Part shown: positions 23,118 through 31,258 of the stretch, piece by piece
How positions within the stretch are numbered: the stretch's first letter is position 1
Layout of the letters: each line of letters starts with the position of its first letter
The notes under the pieces: model-generated
Database searches by the model: none
What the model was told of the DNA's origin: nothing
The model's input: only the letters and a program-made list of their open reading frames with translations
Source of the DNA: Thermoleophilia bacterium
GTDB taxonomy: Bacteria > Actinomycetota > Thermoleophilia > BMS3ABIN01
Reading direction: 5' to 3'
DNA: 37,465 bases
NCBI GenBank assembly: GCA_014859345.1
Contig: JACUUL010000018.1
Span: 1-37,465 of the forward strand
Translations under genes and position numbers: made by a program

Positions 23118-24486
23118 TGCTGGCCTGCCTCTTCAAAGCGGCCAGCAGGTCGTCACCCACCTTGAATATGTCACCTGCCCCGAGGGTCAGCACCAGGTCG
23201 CCCTGCCTCAGCTCCTTAAGAAGCAGGGGCACGACGTCCCTGGGCCGGGGAATGTAGGCCACGTTGGCCCCCGGGTCCCACTTGAGAGCGGCATCGACCA
23301 CCAGCTTGCCGCTGATCCCCGGCTCCGGCTCCTCGCGGGCGCCGAACACGTCAGTGACGATGGCCAGGTCGCAGAGATTAAGGGCGTGCCCGAATTCGTC
23401 GTGCAGATAACGGGTCCGGGAATAAAGATGAGGCTGAAAAGTCCCGATTATCCGTTTCCAGCCCGCGGCCCGGGCGGCCTCCAGGGTCGCCTGGATCTCG
23501 GTTGGATGATGAGCGTAATCGTCGACAACGGTGACGCCGCCGGCTTCCCCCTTGACCTGAAAACGCCGGGCGGCGCCGGTGAACCTGGCCAGCGCGGGAG
23601 CCGCCCTGGCCGGCGGGACGCCGACAAGGTCGAGCACGGCCAACGCTGCCAGCGAATTCAGAACGTTATGCAGGCCGGGGACGGACAGATCGCTCCACCG
23701 CGGAGAATCCTCACCCGGATGTGAAAGCCTGAAGCGGGTTCCCTTTCGGGATACACTCACTTCCGCGGCCTGGTAATCGGCGGAGTCTTCCTCTCCGAAA
23801 GTGATAACGCGCGCCTCAGTGGCGCCGGCCAGCTCCCTGAGCAGGGGCGTATCCGGGATAACCAGGGCGCCGCCGGGAGGCAGGCTGGATATGAATCTGC
23901 GAAAGACCCTCTCCACTTCCTCTTTGGATGAATAGTGTGAGTGGTGGTCAAGCTCGATGTTCGTGATCACGGCGATCTCGGGACGCAGGTAAAGCAGCGA
24001 TCCGTCGCTTTCGTCTGCCTCCGCCACCAGCCACTGCCCGCTGCCACAGCGCGCGTTGCTGCTTACGTCGTTGAGCTCCCCGCCGATCACAAAGGAGGGG
24101 TCGAGCTCGAGCGCTTCCATGGCATGCGCGATCATCGACGTCGTGGTGGTCTTGCCGTGAGTGCCGGCCACGGCGATTCCCCGCTTGGCGCTCATGATCT
24201 CCGCCAGCATCTCAGCCCGCTGCAGCACCGGAATCCCCCGGCTCACGGCGGCCATCAGCTCGGAATTGCCGGAGGGAATGGCTGTGGAGACCACGACCCT
24301 GTCAGGACGGTCCAGATTTTCAGGATCGTGGCCGAAGGAGACCCCGATGCCGCGTTCTTCCAGTAATCTGGTATAACGGGACCGCTTCAGATCGGAACCC
24401 GTGACCTCGTAACCCAGGTCACGGCATACCTGGGCGATGCCGCTCATGCCGGCTCCGCCGATGCCGATGAAGTGAAGTCTTTTCAA
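23110..24486 (-). CDS. murC: UDP-N-acetylmuramate-L-alanine ligase
   Basis: A 458-residue Mur ligase that adds L-Ala to UDP-MurNAc. The N-terminal fold begins KRLHFIGIGGAGMSGIA. The ATP loop is GTHGKTTTTSM. VEADESDGSLL, NIELDHHSHY and DDYAHHPTEI are MurC signatures. I start it at TTG 24486, two residues before this fold, with AGGT about 7 nt upstream. A longer open frame runs back into murG without similarity. It lies 61 nt after murG and overlaps murB. Confidence 0.95.
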   Translation of the reverse strand: MKRLHFIGIGGAGMSGIAQVCRDLGYEVTGSDLKRSRYTRLLEERGIGVSFGHDPENLDRPDRVVVSTAIPSGNSELMAAVSRGIPVLQRAEMLAEIMSAKRGIAVAGTHGKTTTTSMIAHAMEALELDPSFVIGGELNDVSSNARCGSGQWLVAEADESDGSLLYLRPEIAVITNIELDHHSHYSSKEEVERVFRRFISSLPPGGALVIPDTPLLRELAGATEARVITFGEEDSADYQAAEVSVSRKGTRFRLSHPGEDSPRWSDLSVPGLHNVLNSLAALAVLDLVGVPPARAAPALARFTGAARRFQVKGEAGGVTVVDDYAHHPTEIQATLEAARAAGWKRIIGTFQPHLYSRTRYLHDEFGHALNLCDLAIVTDVFGAREEPEPGISGKLVVDAALKWDPGANVAYIPRPRDVVPLLLKELRQGDLVLTLGAGDIFKVGDDLLAALKRQASIA

Positions 24487-24547
24487 GAATTTACCTGACC
24501 TTGTTTCCTGTCTCTTTCCTGTCCGCCGGCCCGGGTTTTCGGATTTT

Positions 24548-25666
24548 TTAAACCCGGGAGCCTCCGATCCTGAATATCTCGTCGGAGATCCGCCGTGCCC
24601 CGTCCCCGTCCGCCAGCCCGGCGCTGGCGGCGGCCATGCGGCCGAGCCGCCCGCGGTCGCCCAGCAGGGCTTCAACCCTGGACTTGAGAGTACCGGGGCC
24701 AAGCTCTTCATCCCGGATAACCTCCGCGGCGCCGGCTGCCGCCATCCACTCGGCGTTTCGCTGCTGGTGGCCGGCGGTCGCGTATGGATAAGGCACCAGT
24801 ATCGCCGGCTTGCCCAGGGCAGCAAGCTCCAGCACCGAAGCTCCGGAGCGTCCCACTACGAGGTCCGCCGCGGCAATGGCCAGGGGCAATTTGCCTGTAT
24901 AGTCTAGCAAATGATAATTCTCCTGGTCGGCGCCCTGCTCCAGCAGGCGGGCTTTGACGGCCTCATGGTCGCGTTTGCCGCTGACGTGAACAACCTGGAT
25001 GTCCAGGGGCCCGCGACCAAAGGCTTTTACGCATGCTTCGTTGATGGAACGGGCTCCGAGGCTGCCGCCGGTAACCAGCAGCACCGGCATGCCTTCCTTG
25101 AGGCCGAATACGCGGCGCCCCTCTTCCGGCGTGGCCTGGAGCAGCTCGCGGCTGCAGGGCCTGCCGGAATGAAAGTACTTGCCGCCCGCGCGCCCGGGGA
25201 TGTCGAAACAGAGGGCCACCCGGGTAACCAGCGGAGCCAGGACCCGATTTGCCAGTCCCATATGGGAATCGAGTTCCACGATGAGGGTGGGGCGCCTGGT
25301 CAGCGCCGCCACGAATAACGGCGCCCAGCTCACATAGCCACCGCAGCCCACGACTGCATGGGGTTGGCGCCGCCGCAGGATGCTGAGGCTGTCAATTGCT
25401 CCCTTGAACAGTGACCAGAAAAAAAGCAGGTTGCGGGGCGAAATCTTCCTTTCCAGGCCCCGCAGGTCTGCCAGGTCGAGCTGGAAGCCGGCTCCGGGAA
25501 CCAGCCCTGTCTCCAGCCCCCTGCCGGTGCCTATGAATGAGACCTCAGCGCCTCTGTCCCTGAGCGCTCCGGCGATTGCCAGCGCCGGGACGAGATGCCC
25601 CGCGGTACCGCCGGCCGCCATCACCACCCTTAACGGCCCTGAGTTTTCTCTGGGGAACTGTCGCAA
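24548..25666 (-). CDS. murG: MurG, lipid II-forming GlcNAc transferase
   Basis: About 372 residues. A GT-B glycosyltransferase that converts lipid I to lipid II on the inner membrane face. GGTAGHLVPALAIA is the N-terminal glycine loop (usually GGTGGH). VGCGGYVSWAP, TGGSLGARSIN and GRSGASVLELAALGKPAILVPYP are further signatures. The acceptor-side segment ELDSHMGLANR deviates from the common HEQN motif. I start at TTG 25666 because GAGG lies 5 nt upstream and the first strand (LRVVMAAGG) needs residues before the in-frame GTG/ATG cluster at 25627-25621. With this start it overlaps ftsW by 122 nt. Confidence 0.92.
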   Translation of the reverse strand: MRQFPRENSGPLRVVMAAGGTAGHLVPALAIAGALRDRGAEVSFIGTGRGLETGLVPGAGFQLDLADLRGLERKISPRNLLFFWSLFKGAIDSLSILRRRQPHAVVGCGGYVSWAPLFVAALTRRPTLIVELDSHMGLANRVLAPLVTRVALCFDIPGRAGGKYFHSGRPCSRELLQATPEEGRRVFGLKEGMPVLLVTGGSLGARSINEACVKAFGRGPLDIQVVHVSGKRDHEAVKARLLEQGADQENYHLLDYTGKLPLAIAAADLVVGRSGASVLELAALGKPAILVPYPYATAGHQQRNAEWMAAAGAAEVIRDEELGPGTLKSRVEALLGDRGRLGRMAAASAGLADGDGARRISDEIFRIGGSRV

Positions 25667-26804
25667 TCTTACCTCGTGGATTAACTGCAATGTTGAGCAA
25701 TATGCCTATCCCTGACAGCATGACGATCAGGTTGCTGCCGCCATAGCTGATGATCGGCAGCGGGATGCCGGTCAGTGGCAACAGTCCGGTGACGGCGCCC
25801 AGATTTACCGCCGCCTGCCCCACCATCAGCGAAGTAAGCCCCGCCGCCAGATATTTTCCGAAAGGATTGTCGCAGTTTAGCGCGATGCGGTAGCCCACAT
25901 AGGCAAAAGCAGCATACAGGAAGACTACTCCCAGGACGCCCAGAAGACCAAGTTCTTCGCCGATTATGGCCACAATCATGTCGGTGTGGGCTTCCGGCAG
26001 GTAATTGAACTTCTGGATGCTCTCGCCGATCCCCACTCCGAATATGCCGCCGGACCCCAGCGCCACCATTGACTGGATGATCTGGAAGCCTGACTCCCGG
26101 GGATCGCTCCAGGGGTCAATGAAGGTGGTGAGCCGCGCCATCCTGTAGGGAGCCAGGGCCACATACGCGAATCCCAGAACCGCGGCCACGCCGCCCATGA
26201 CCGCGATGTCCTTCTTCCTGGCGCCGCCTATCACCAGCATGCCTGCCATGGCCAGGACGATAATGATGGCCGTGCCCATATCAGGCTGGAACAGCACCAG
26301 AAGGCAGGCCAGCACCGGCAGGCCCAACACCGGCAGAAACAGGCTTTTAAGGTCTCCAAGCAACCGGGGCCGTTTGAACATGACCGTGGCCACATACAGC
26401 ACCACGGCCAGCTTGGCAAGCTCCGAGGGCTGGAACGCGGCGGGTCCATATCCGATCCAGCGGGTGGCGCCCTTGGCGGTCACGCCCACACCCGGAATAA
26501 AAACCAGGAACAGCAGGCTCAGCGACAGCAACATCAGCAACGGCGCCGCCTTCCGCAGGCGCGTGAAATCGAAGCGCGCCAGCCCGAACATCAGTATCAG
26601 CCCCAGCGAAGCGAACAACAACTCTCTCTTCAGGTATAAGTAGCTGTCTCCCTCGCCCTCAGCGAAATAAGCGCTCGCCCAGCTGGCGCTGAACACCATG
26701 ACAATGCCAACGGCCAGAAGTATAAGGGTCAGCGTCACCAGGAACGTGTACTCAAACGAGGCGCGTTGCGGTCTGGTGCTGGATGTTCCTTTTGGTTTCC
26801 GCAA
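25545..26804 (-). CDS. ftsW: FtsW, SEDS-family peptidoglycan polymerase
   Basis: A 419-residue protein with about ten membrane helices. SEDS signatures are FQPSELAKL, FQPDMGTA, SGFQIIQSMVALGSGGIFG, LPEAHTDMIVAIIGEELG (the catalytic region) and ISYGGSNL. It polymerises septal glycan with FtsI. The start is TTG with AAGGAG at about 6 nt. The basic C-terminal tail (last 40 residues) is encoded across the beginning of murG in another frame, an unusually long overlap. Confidence 0.95.
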   Translation of the reverse strand: MRKPKGTSSTRPQRASFEYTFLVTLTLILLAVGIVMVFSASWASAYFAEGEGDSYLYLKRELLFASLGLILMFGLARFDFTRLRKAAPLLMLLSLSLLFLVFIPGVGVTAKGATRWIGYGPAAFQPSELAKLAVVLYVATVMFKRPRLLGDLKSLFLPVLGLPVLACLLVLFQPDMGTAIIIVLAMAGMLVIGGARKKDIAVMGGVAAVLGFAYVALAPYRMARLTTFIDPWSDPRESGFQIIQSMVALGSGGIFGVGIGESIQKFNYLPEAHTDMIVAIIGEELGLLGVLGVVFLYAAFAYVGYRIALNCDNPFGKYLAAGLTSLMVGQAAVNLGAVTGLLPLTGIPLPIISYGGSNLIVMLSGIGILLNIAVNPRGKIATVPQRKLRAVKGGDGGRRYRGASRPGAGNRRSAQGQRR

Positions 26805-26850
26805 AGGATGCTCCTTGACGGCAGTCAGAGGAGCCGGTCCGCCGGTCCTC

Positions 26851-28377
26851 TCACTTCTTCCCGATCTTGCTTACCAGAGAGATGAAATGCTCTCCCCGTT
26901 CTTCAAAGTCGCGATACTGATCGAAGCTGGCGCATGCCGGAGAAAGCAGGACCACGTCCCCCGGAACGGCATTGCCGCTGGCGATCTTCACGGCGTCCTC
27001 AAGGCGCCCCGCCATGATCACCTTGCCACCCTGCCCGGGGAAGCCCTGCCGCTCGAAACTGGCGGATATCTCTGCCGCTGCTTCTCCGATCAGGATGACC
27101 TCACGCACCCGGCCGGCGGCGGCCGCAGCCAGCCGGTCAAAAGAGCATCCCTTGAGGCTGCCTCCCAGAATCAGGTGGATGCCGCCGGGAAAGGCAGTGA
27201 GCGCCTTGATGGCGGCGTCCGCGTTTGTGGCCTTGGAGTCATCGACATACCTGACCCCGTCCACGGTGCGAACCTCCTGGAGGCGGTGCCGGACGCCCGG
27301 GAAGCTGCGCAGCCCGGCGGCCACCTCCCCGGGACCAAGCCCCAATCCGATGCTCACGGCGGTTGCCGCCAGAGAGTTGTCCAGATTGTGCTCGCCTTTC
27401 AGCGAAGCCGCCTCCCAGGCCACGATTTCCACAGGTCCACCTCTGCGCCGGCGGGTGTTTTCTCTCCGTGAAATTTCGCCACCCGGCGGTTCTTTCCTGC
27501 CGCCTTCAGGCAGCCGGCCTCGAAGATCGCCGGAGGCGGCCGCCAGAGCGGCCATATCGGCCACGATAACACCGTCCCTGACCGTGACAAGAGGTTCGAT
27601 TCCCATGGCCTGGGCCGCGGCGGCGGCATCCCCGGAACCGCGGCTGAACCACGCCTGGCAGGCGCTTCCGGGAAGGGGACGGCGGCAATTGGGGTCGTCG
27701 AGGTTTATCACGGCCAGGTCCTGCGGGCGCTGATTGGCAAAGATGCGCGTCTTGGCGGCGAAATAAGGGCCGGGACCATGATGCCTGTCCATATGGTCCT
27801 CTGTCAGATTGAGCAAAACTGCGATGTCCGGCCGCAGCAAGACACTGTCTTCCAGCTGGAAGCTGGAGAGCTCTACCACCAGGATATCCCGCGCCTCGAC
27901 CCGGCCGGCCAGGGTCGACAGGGCGGTGCCCACATTTCCTGCCACGCGGCAGGGACGGCCGGCGCCCCTGAGGATGTGGCCGATCAGCTCCGTGGTGGTC
28001 GTCTTGCCGTTGGTGCCGGTGACTCCAACCATCGGGTTCGGCAGGAAGCGCAAGGCAAATTCCACTTCTCCCCAGACCGGTATGCCCCGGCGGCGGGCTT
28101 CCGTGAGCAGGGGGACATCGGCGGGAACTCCGGGACTCTTGATCACCAGGCCGCAACCGTCCAGCAAGCCGGCATCGTCGCGCCCCGCCTCGATGCGCAC
28201 GCCCGCATTTTGCAGGGACGATCGAGTATCCGGATCCAGCGTTACTTCCTGGCGGTCCGAAAGAAGGATGTCCGCTTGCGGCAGCATCCTGCGGGCGGCG
28301 CCGGCGGCGGCCACTCCCGAGCGCCCCATGCCGGCGACCAGCAGCCTGTCAATTTTAAGATCGGGTGCCCGGTTCAT
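26851..28377 (-). CDS. murD: UDP-N-acetylmuramoylalanine-D-glutamate ligase
   Basis: A 508-residue Mur ligase that adds D-Glu. GMGRSGVAAAG starts the N-terminal domain. GTNGKTTTTELI is the ATP loop, LSSFQLE and NLTEDHMDRH are MurD signatures, and DDSKATNADA is in the C-terminal domain. The protein is longer than usual (about 450) because of a low-complexity, Arg/Gly-rich insertion of about 40 residues around 275-315. The ATG follows mraY by 24 nt with GGAGA upstream. Confidence 0.95.
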   Translation of the reverse strand: MNRAPDLKIDRLLVAGMGRSGVAAAGAARRMLPQADILLSDRQEVTLDPDTRSSLQNAGVRIEAGRDDAGLLDGCGLVIKSPGVPADVPLLTEARRRGIPVWGEVEFALRFLPNPMVGVTGTNGKTTTTELIGHILRGAGRPCRVAGNVGTALSTLAGRVEARDILVVELSSFQLEDSVLLRPDIAVLLNLTEDHMDRHHGPGPYFAAKTRIFANQRPQDLAVINLDDPNCRRPLPGSACQAWFSRGSGDAAAAAQAMGIEPLVTVRDGVIVADMAALAAASGDLRGRLPEGGRKEPPGGEISRRENTRRRRGGPVEIVAWEAASLKGEHNLDNSLAATAVSIGLGLGPGEVAAGLRSFPGVRHRLQEVRTVDGVRYVDDSKATNADAAIKALTAFPGGIHLILGGSLKGCSFDRLAAAAAGRVREVILIGEAAAEISASFERQGFPGQGGKVIMAGRLEDAVKIASGNAVPGDVVLLSPACASFDQYRDFEERGEHFISLVSKIGKK

Positions 28378-28401
28378 GCCAGCGACGTCTCCGCAAAGCG
28401 G

Positions 28402-29370
28402 TCAGCGTCCAGTGGAGAGGTAGAAAATAGTGAACCCTGTGGAAGCGAAAATAGCGCTCACGATCCAGAAGCGCATGATTATCTTCGTCTCCGACCAGGC
28501 CATCAGCTCGAAGTGATGATGAATCGGCGTCATCAGGAATATCCGCTTGCCGGTTGCCTTGAAGCTGATCACCTGGATGATCACCGAGGCCGCCTCCGCG
28601 ACGAATATGGCGCCGATTACCAGCAGCAGGATCTCTGTCTGGGTGAGGATGGCCATGGCCGCGATAGCGCCGCCCATGGCCAGCGATCCGGTATCCCCCA
28701 TGAATATCTCCGCCGGAAAGGAATTGAACCATAGAAAGCCAACGCAGGCGCCCACCAGGCACGCGGAGATCAGGCCCAGATCGTTCTGGTCCGTAAGGAA
28801 GGCGATCGCCATATAGGTCAGCATCGTCACCGCCACCGAACCCGCCGCCAGTCCGTCCAGTCCGTCGGTCAGATTGACTGCGTTGGAGAAGAAGGCAATC
28901 CAGAGGAAGATGAAAAAGTAGTAGGCGATCCCGACGTCGATGCCCCGGTTGGTCATGGGAACACTTATTGTTTCTGAAATATCGGCGTACCTGACCGCGA
29001 TCAGCCCCACGATCACCGCCAGCCCGAGCTGCAGCCCCAGCTTGCCCCGGGCCCTCAGCCCCAGCGAGCGCTTCATGCGGATTTTCGCGAAGTCGTCGGC
29101 AAAGCCGATGGCGCCGCACCCCAGGGTGGTCATGACCACCAGCAGGCTCTTGATGCTCCACTCGCTGAGGATGAAAAAAGGAGTCATCATTCCTATGATG
29201 ATAAGCAGCCCGCCCATGGTGGGAATGCCCCTCTTCGTGGCATGCTGCTTGGGCCCTTCCTCCCGGATCTGCTGGCCAAATTCGTTCTTTTTTACAAAAC
29301 TGATGAACTTTGGTCCCAGGAACAGGGTGATGAGCATTGAAGCCAGACCGGCGGCTAGCAACTGGAACAT
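28402..29370 (-). CDS. mraY: Phospho-MurNAc-pentapeptide transferase MraY
   Basis: A 322-residue membrane enzyme that forms lipid I on undecaprenyl phosphate. Active-site motifs are GFADDFAKI (the Asp pair), NLTDGLDGLA, FMGDTGSLAMGG and PIHHHFE. About ten membrane helices are expected. The ATG lies 6 nt after the murF stop, and AAGGA 9 nt before it overlaps the end of murF. Confidence 0.96.
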   Translation of the reverse strand: MFQLLAAGLASMLITLFLGPKFISFVKKNEFGQQIREEGPKQHATKRGIPTMGGLLIIIGMMTPFFILSEWSIKSLLVVMTTLGCGAIGFADDFAKIRMKRSLGLRARGKLGLQLGLAVIVGLIAVRYADISETISVPMTNRGIDVGIAYYFFIFLWIAFFSNAVNLTDGLDGLAAGSVAVTMLTYMAIAFLTDQNDLGLISACLVGACVGFLWFNSFPAEIFMGDTGSLAMGGAIAAMAILTQTEILLLVIGAIFVAEAASVIIQVISFKATGKRIFLMTPIHHHFELMAWSETKIIMRFWIVSAIFASTGFTIFYLSTGR

Positions 29371-29376
29371 GCCGGG

Positions 29377-30870
29377 CTATCCTTGCGCAGGAAAAGAGCT
29401 GCCCGCAATGGCTTCGCCGCCGGCAGCGATGATAGCGTCGCTGACCTCTTCCAGCTTCATGAAGCGGGAGGCCTTGACCAGCACCACGTCACCGGGCCTG
29501 ATAAGCGAGGGAACCTCCGCCGCGGCCAGCTCGCGGCTGGCGAAATGGTAGCATGATTCCTCCTCTGCGCAATAACCGTCCTGCCGGGCGCCTTCCAGGT
29601 AGCGTGCGGCCAGTTCGCCCACACCGATTACGCAATCAATGCCCAGCGCGGCGGCCCGGCGGCCGACCTGGCGATGGTACGCCGGCGCCGCGGCTCCCAG
29701 CTCGTCCATGTCGCCCAGCACCGCCAGGGTCCTCCGGCCCTGAGCCACAGTGGCCAGGTATTCCAGCGACGAGCCCATGGACAGGGGGTTGGCGTTGTAG
29801 CAGTCGTTGAGCAGCGTGACATCGTTCCCCAGCCTTATCACCTCGCCCCGCATCCCCGGAATACTGATTTTCTCCGCGGCTGCGGCAATCTCTGTGAGGG
29901 GCAAACCCAGTAAACTGTAGGCCCCTAAAGCGGCCAGGAAGTTGAGAAGATGGTGGTGGGCGGCAAAGGGCAGATTGACATCGATCTCGCCGTGCAGGCA
30001 GGAGATGCGGCAATGGATCCCGCCTTCGGGGCGGTGCCGGTGAAATAACGGGTGGATATCCGCGTCCCGGTCAAGGCCGAAGGTGATGATCCGGGCCGGG
30101 ATATCTGCGATGAAGGGCTCAAGAAGATCTTCGCCGTGGGGCGCCACCAGGCTGCCATGAGGAGGCAGGCGGCGGGCTATCTCGGCTTTGCCCCGGGCGA
30201 TGTTGGCCAGGCTGCCCGAGTACGCGAGATGGGCGGGGCCGATGTTGGTGATAACAGCGATCTCCGGAGCGGCTATGTCGCAAAGCCCGGCGATCTCTCC
30301 GGGCGCCTGCATTCCCATCTCAACGACAGCCACCCTGGTCTCCGGCCTGAGCTTAAGCAGGGTCAGCGGCACGCCTACTTCGTTGTTGAAGCTGGCTTCG
30401 CTAGCGATGGCGCCGACCTGTGGCGAGAGCAATGCGTACAGCATGTCCTTGGTGGAGGTCTTGCCGGTGCTCCCGGTTATGGCCACGATTCTGGCCTGGC
30501 TCTTGCCCGCCACCAGCGACGCAATTTTTTTCAGCGCGTCGCCGGGATCCTCGACTGCCACGACCCAGGGCGTATTTCCATTGCCGGATTGGGGCAGGCT
30601 GGCGGCGATCTGCCGTGCGGCCGCTCTTTGGGCCAGAACTGCTGCAGCGCCCTTGGCCAGCGCTTCCCCGGCGAAGTCGCCGCCGTCAAAATGCTCTCCC
30701 TTAAGGGCCACGAACAGGCAACCCTCGAGGTCGGTGCGCGTGTCGGTAGACACGCAATCAACCGCAGCCCCGGGAGATCCGGAAAGCAGTTCCCCTCCGG
30801 AAGCCTCGCTGACCTCTCTTGCCGTTACGGTAATCATTTCTTCGGACTGTTTTACAATGGAACCGCGCAT
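29377..30870 (-). CDS. murF: UDP-MurNAc-tripeptide-D-Ala-D-Ala ligase
   Basis: A 497-residue Mur ligase that completes the pentapeptide. GSTGKTSTKDML is the ATP loop. NNEVGVPLTLL, GMQAPGEI and NDCYNANPLSM are MurF signatures. The frame opens at ATG 30870, and an internal ATG at 30837 matches the usual family start better. Neither has a strong ribosome site. A small upstream frame stops 3 nt before ATG 30870, so coupling is possible. murE is missing upstream. Confidence 0.94.
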   Translation of the reverse strand: MRGSIVKQSEEMITVTAREVSEASGGELLSGSPGAAVDCVSTDTRTDLEGCLFVALKGEHFDGGDFAGEALAKGAAAVLAQRAAARQIAASLPQSGNGNTPWVVAVEDPGDALKKIASLVAGKSQARIVAITGSTGKTSTKDMLYALLSPQVGAIASEASFNNEVGVPLTLLKLRPETRVAVVEMGMQAPGEIAGLCDIAAPEIAVITNIGPAHLAYSGSLANIARGKAEIARRLPPHGSLVAPHGEDLLEPFIADIPARIITFGLDRDADIHPLFHRHRPEGGIHCRISCLHGEIDVNLPFAAHHHLLNFLAALGAYSLLGLPLTEIAAAAEKISIPGMRGEVIRLGNDVTLLNDCYNANPLSMGSSLEYLATVAQGRRTLAVLGDMDELGAAAPAYHRQVGRRAAALGIDCVIGVGELAARYLEGARQDGYCAEEESCYHFASRELAAAEVPSLIRPGDVVLVKASRFMKLEEVSDAIIAAGGEAIAGSSFPAQG

Positions 30871-30873
30871 ATG

Positions 30874-31143
30874 CTATCGGCCCCGCAGTGGAATCCGGTA
30901 TCCGCCGACCGGGGTGGCTGATGTTCTCATTCCCTGTTCTTCCAGATCTTCATGCATGCACCTCTGAAAACAGGGGATCCAGGTGGCGGTGGTGCTCAGG
31001 GGACCGGCAGAGGTCCCGTATTGCGGGCAAAGCGGCGCCGACCAGAAAAATGGCGCACTCTTCGGGTTGCCCGGTTTATGGGGATGATAAATCGATGTGG
31101 CCAGCAGGCCTTCGAGAAGGGTGACGTAGGATACCGCCTTCAT
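30874..31143 (-). CDS. Small unrecognised reading frame upstream of murF
   Basis: An 89-codon frame in the murF-ftsI gap, ending 3 nt before the first murF ATG. I recognise no family. The product would be Pro/Ser/Thr-rich with four cysteines and no membrane helix. No Shine-Dalgarno precedes the ATG, and codon bias is unremarkable. The spacing to murF would suit a leader or translational-coupling frame, but the stretch may equally be non-coding. It shows no resemblance to MurE. Confidence 0.22.
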   Translation of the reverse strand: MKAVSYVTLLEGLLATSIYHPHKPGNPKSAPFFWSAPLCPQYGTSAGPLSTTATWIPCFQRCMHEDLEEQGMRTSATPVGGYRIPLRGR

Positions 31144-31258
31144 CGGGGTGATATTCTACACGATAAGACCCCGGTTGCACACCCGGGATCGTTTATTATT
31201 TTCTGCAACATGGATTTCATCTGCTTATATACCTGCCATCTGGTCGTCGCCCCCGTTT
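31144..31258 (-). promoter_or_regulatory. ftsI-murF gap: hairpin and candidate promoter
   Basis: On the minus strand an 8-bp hairpin (GATCCCGG / CCGGGGTC, one G-U, 31167-31190) lies about 70 nt after the ftsI stop. A TAGAAT -10-like hexamer follows at 31153-31158, with no good -35. This could end the mraZ-ftsI transcript and restart transcription for murF onward. The whole 388-nt gap (30871-31258) also contains a GGGACC/GGTCCC hairpin (31000-31017). I see no tRNA or known riboswitch. Confidence 0.4.

Noticed and set aside
30871-31143. Degraded murE or a known riboswitch in the ftsI-murF gap
   Set aside because: No MurE motif is found in any frame, the gap is far too short, and I could not match the hairpins to a known riboswitch or T-box.
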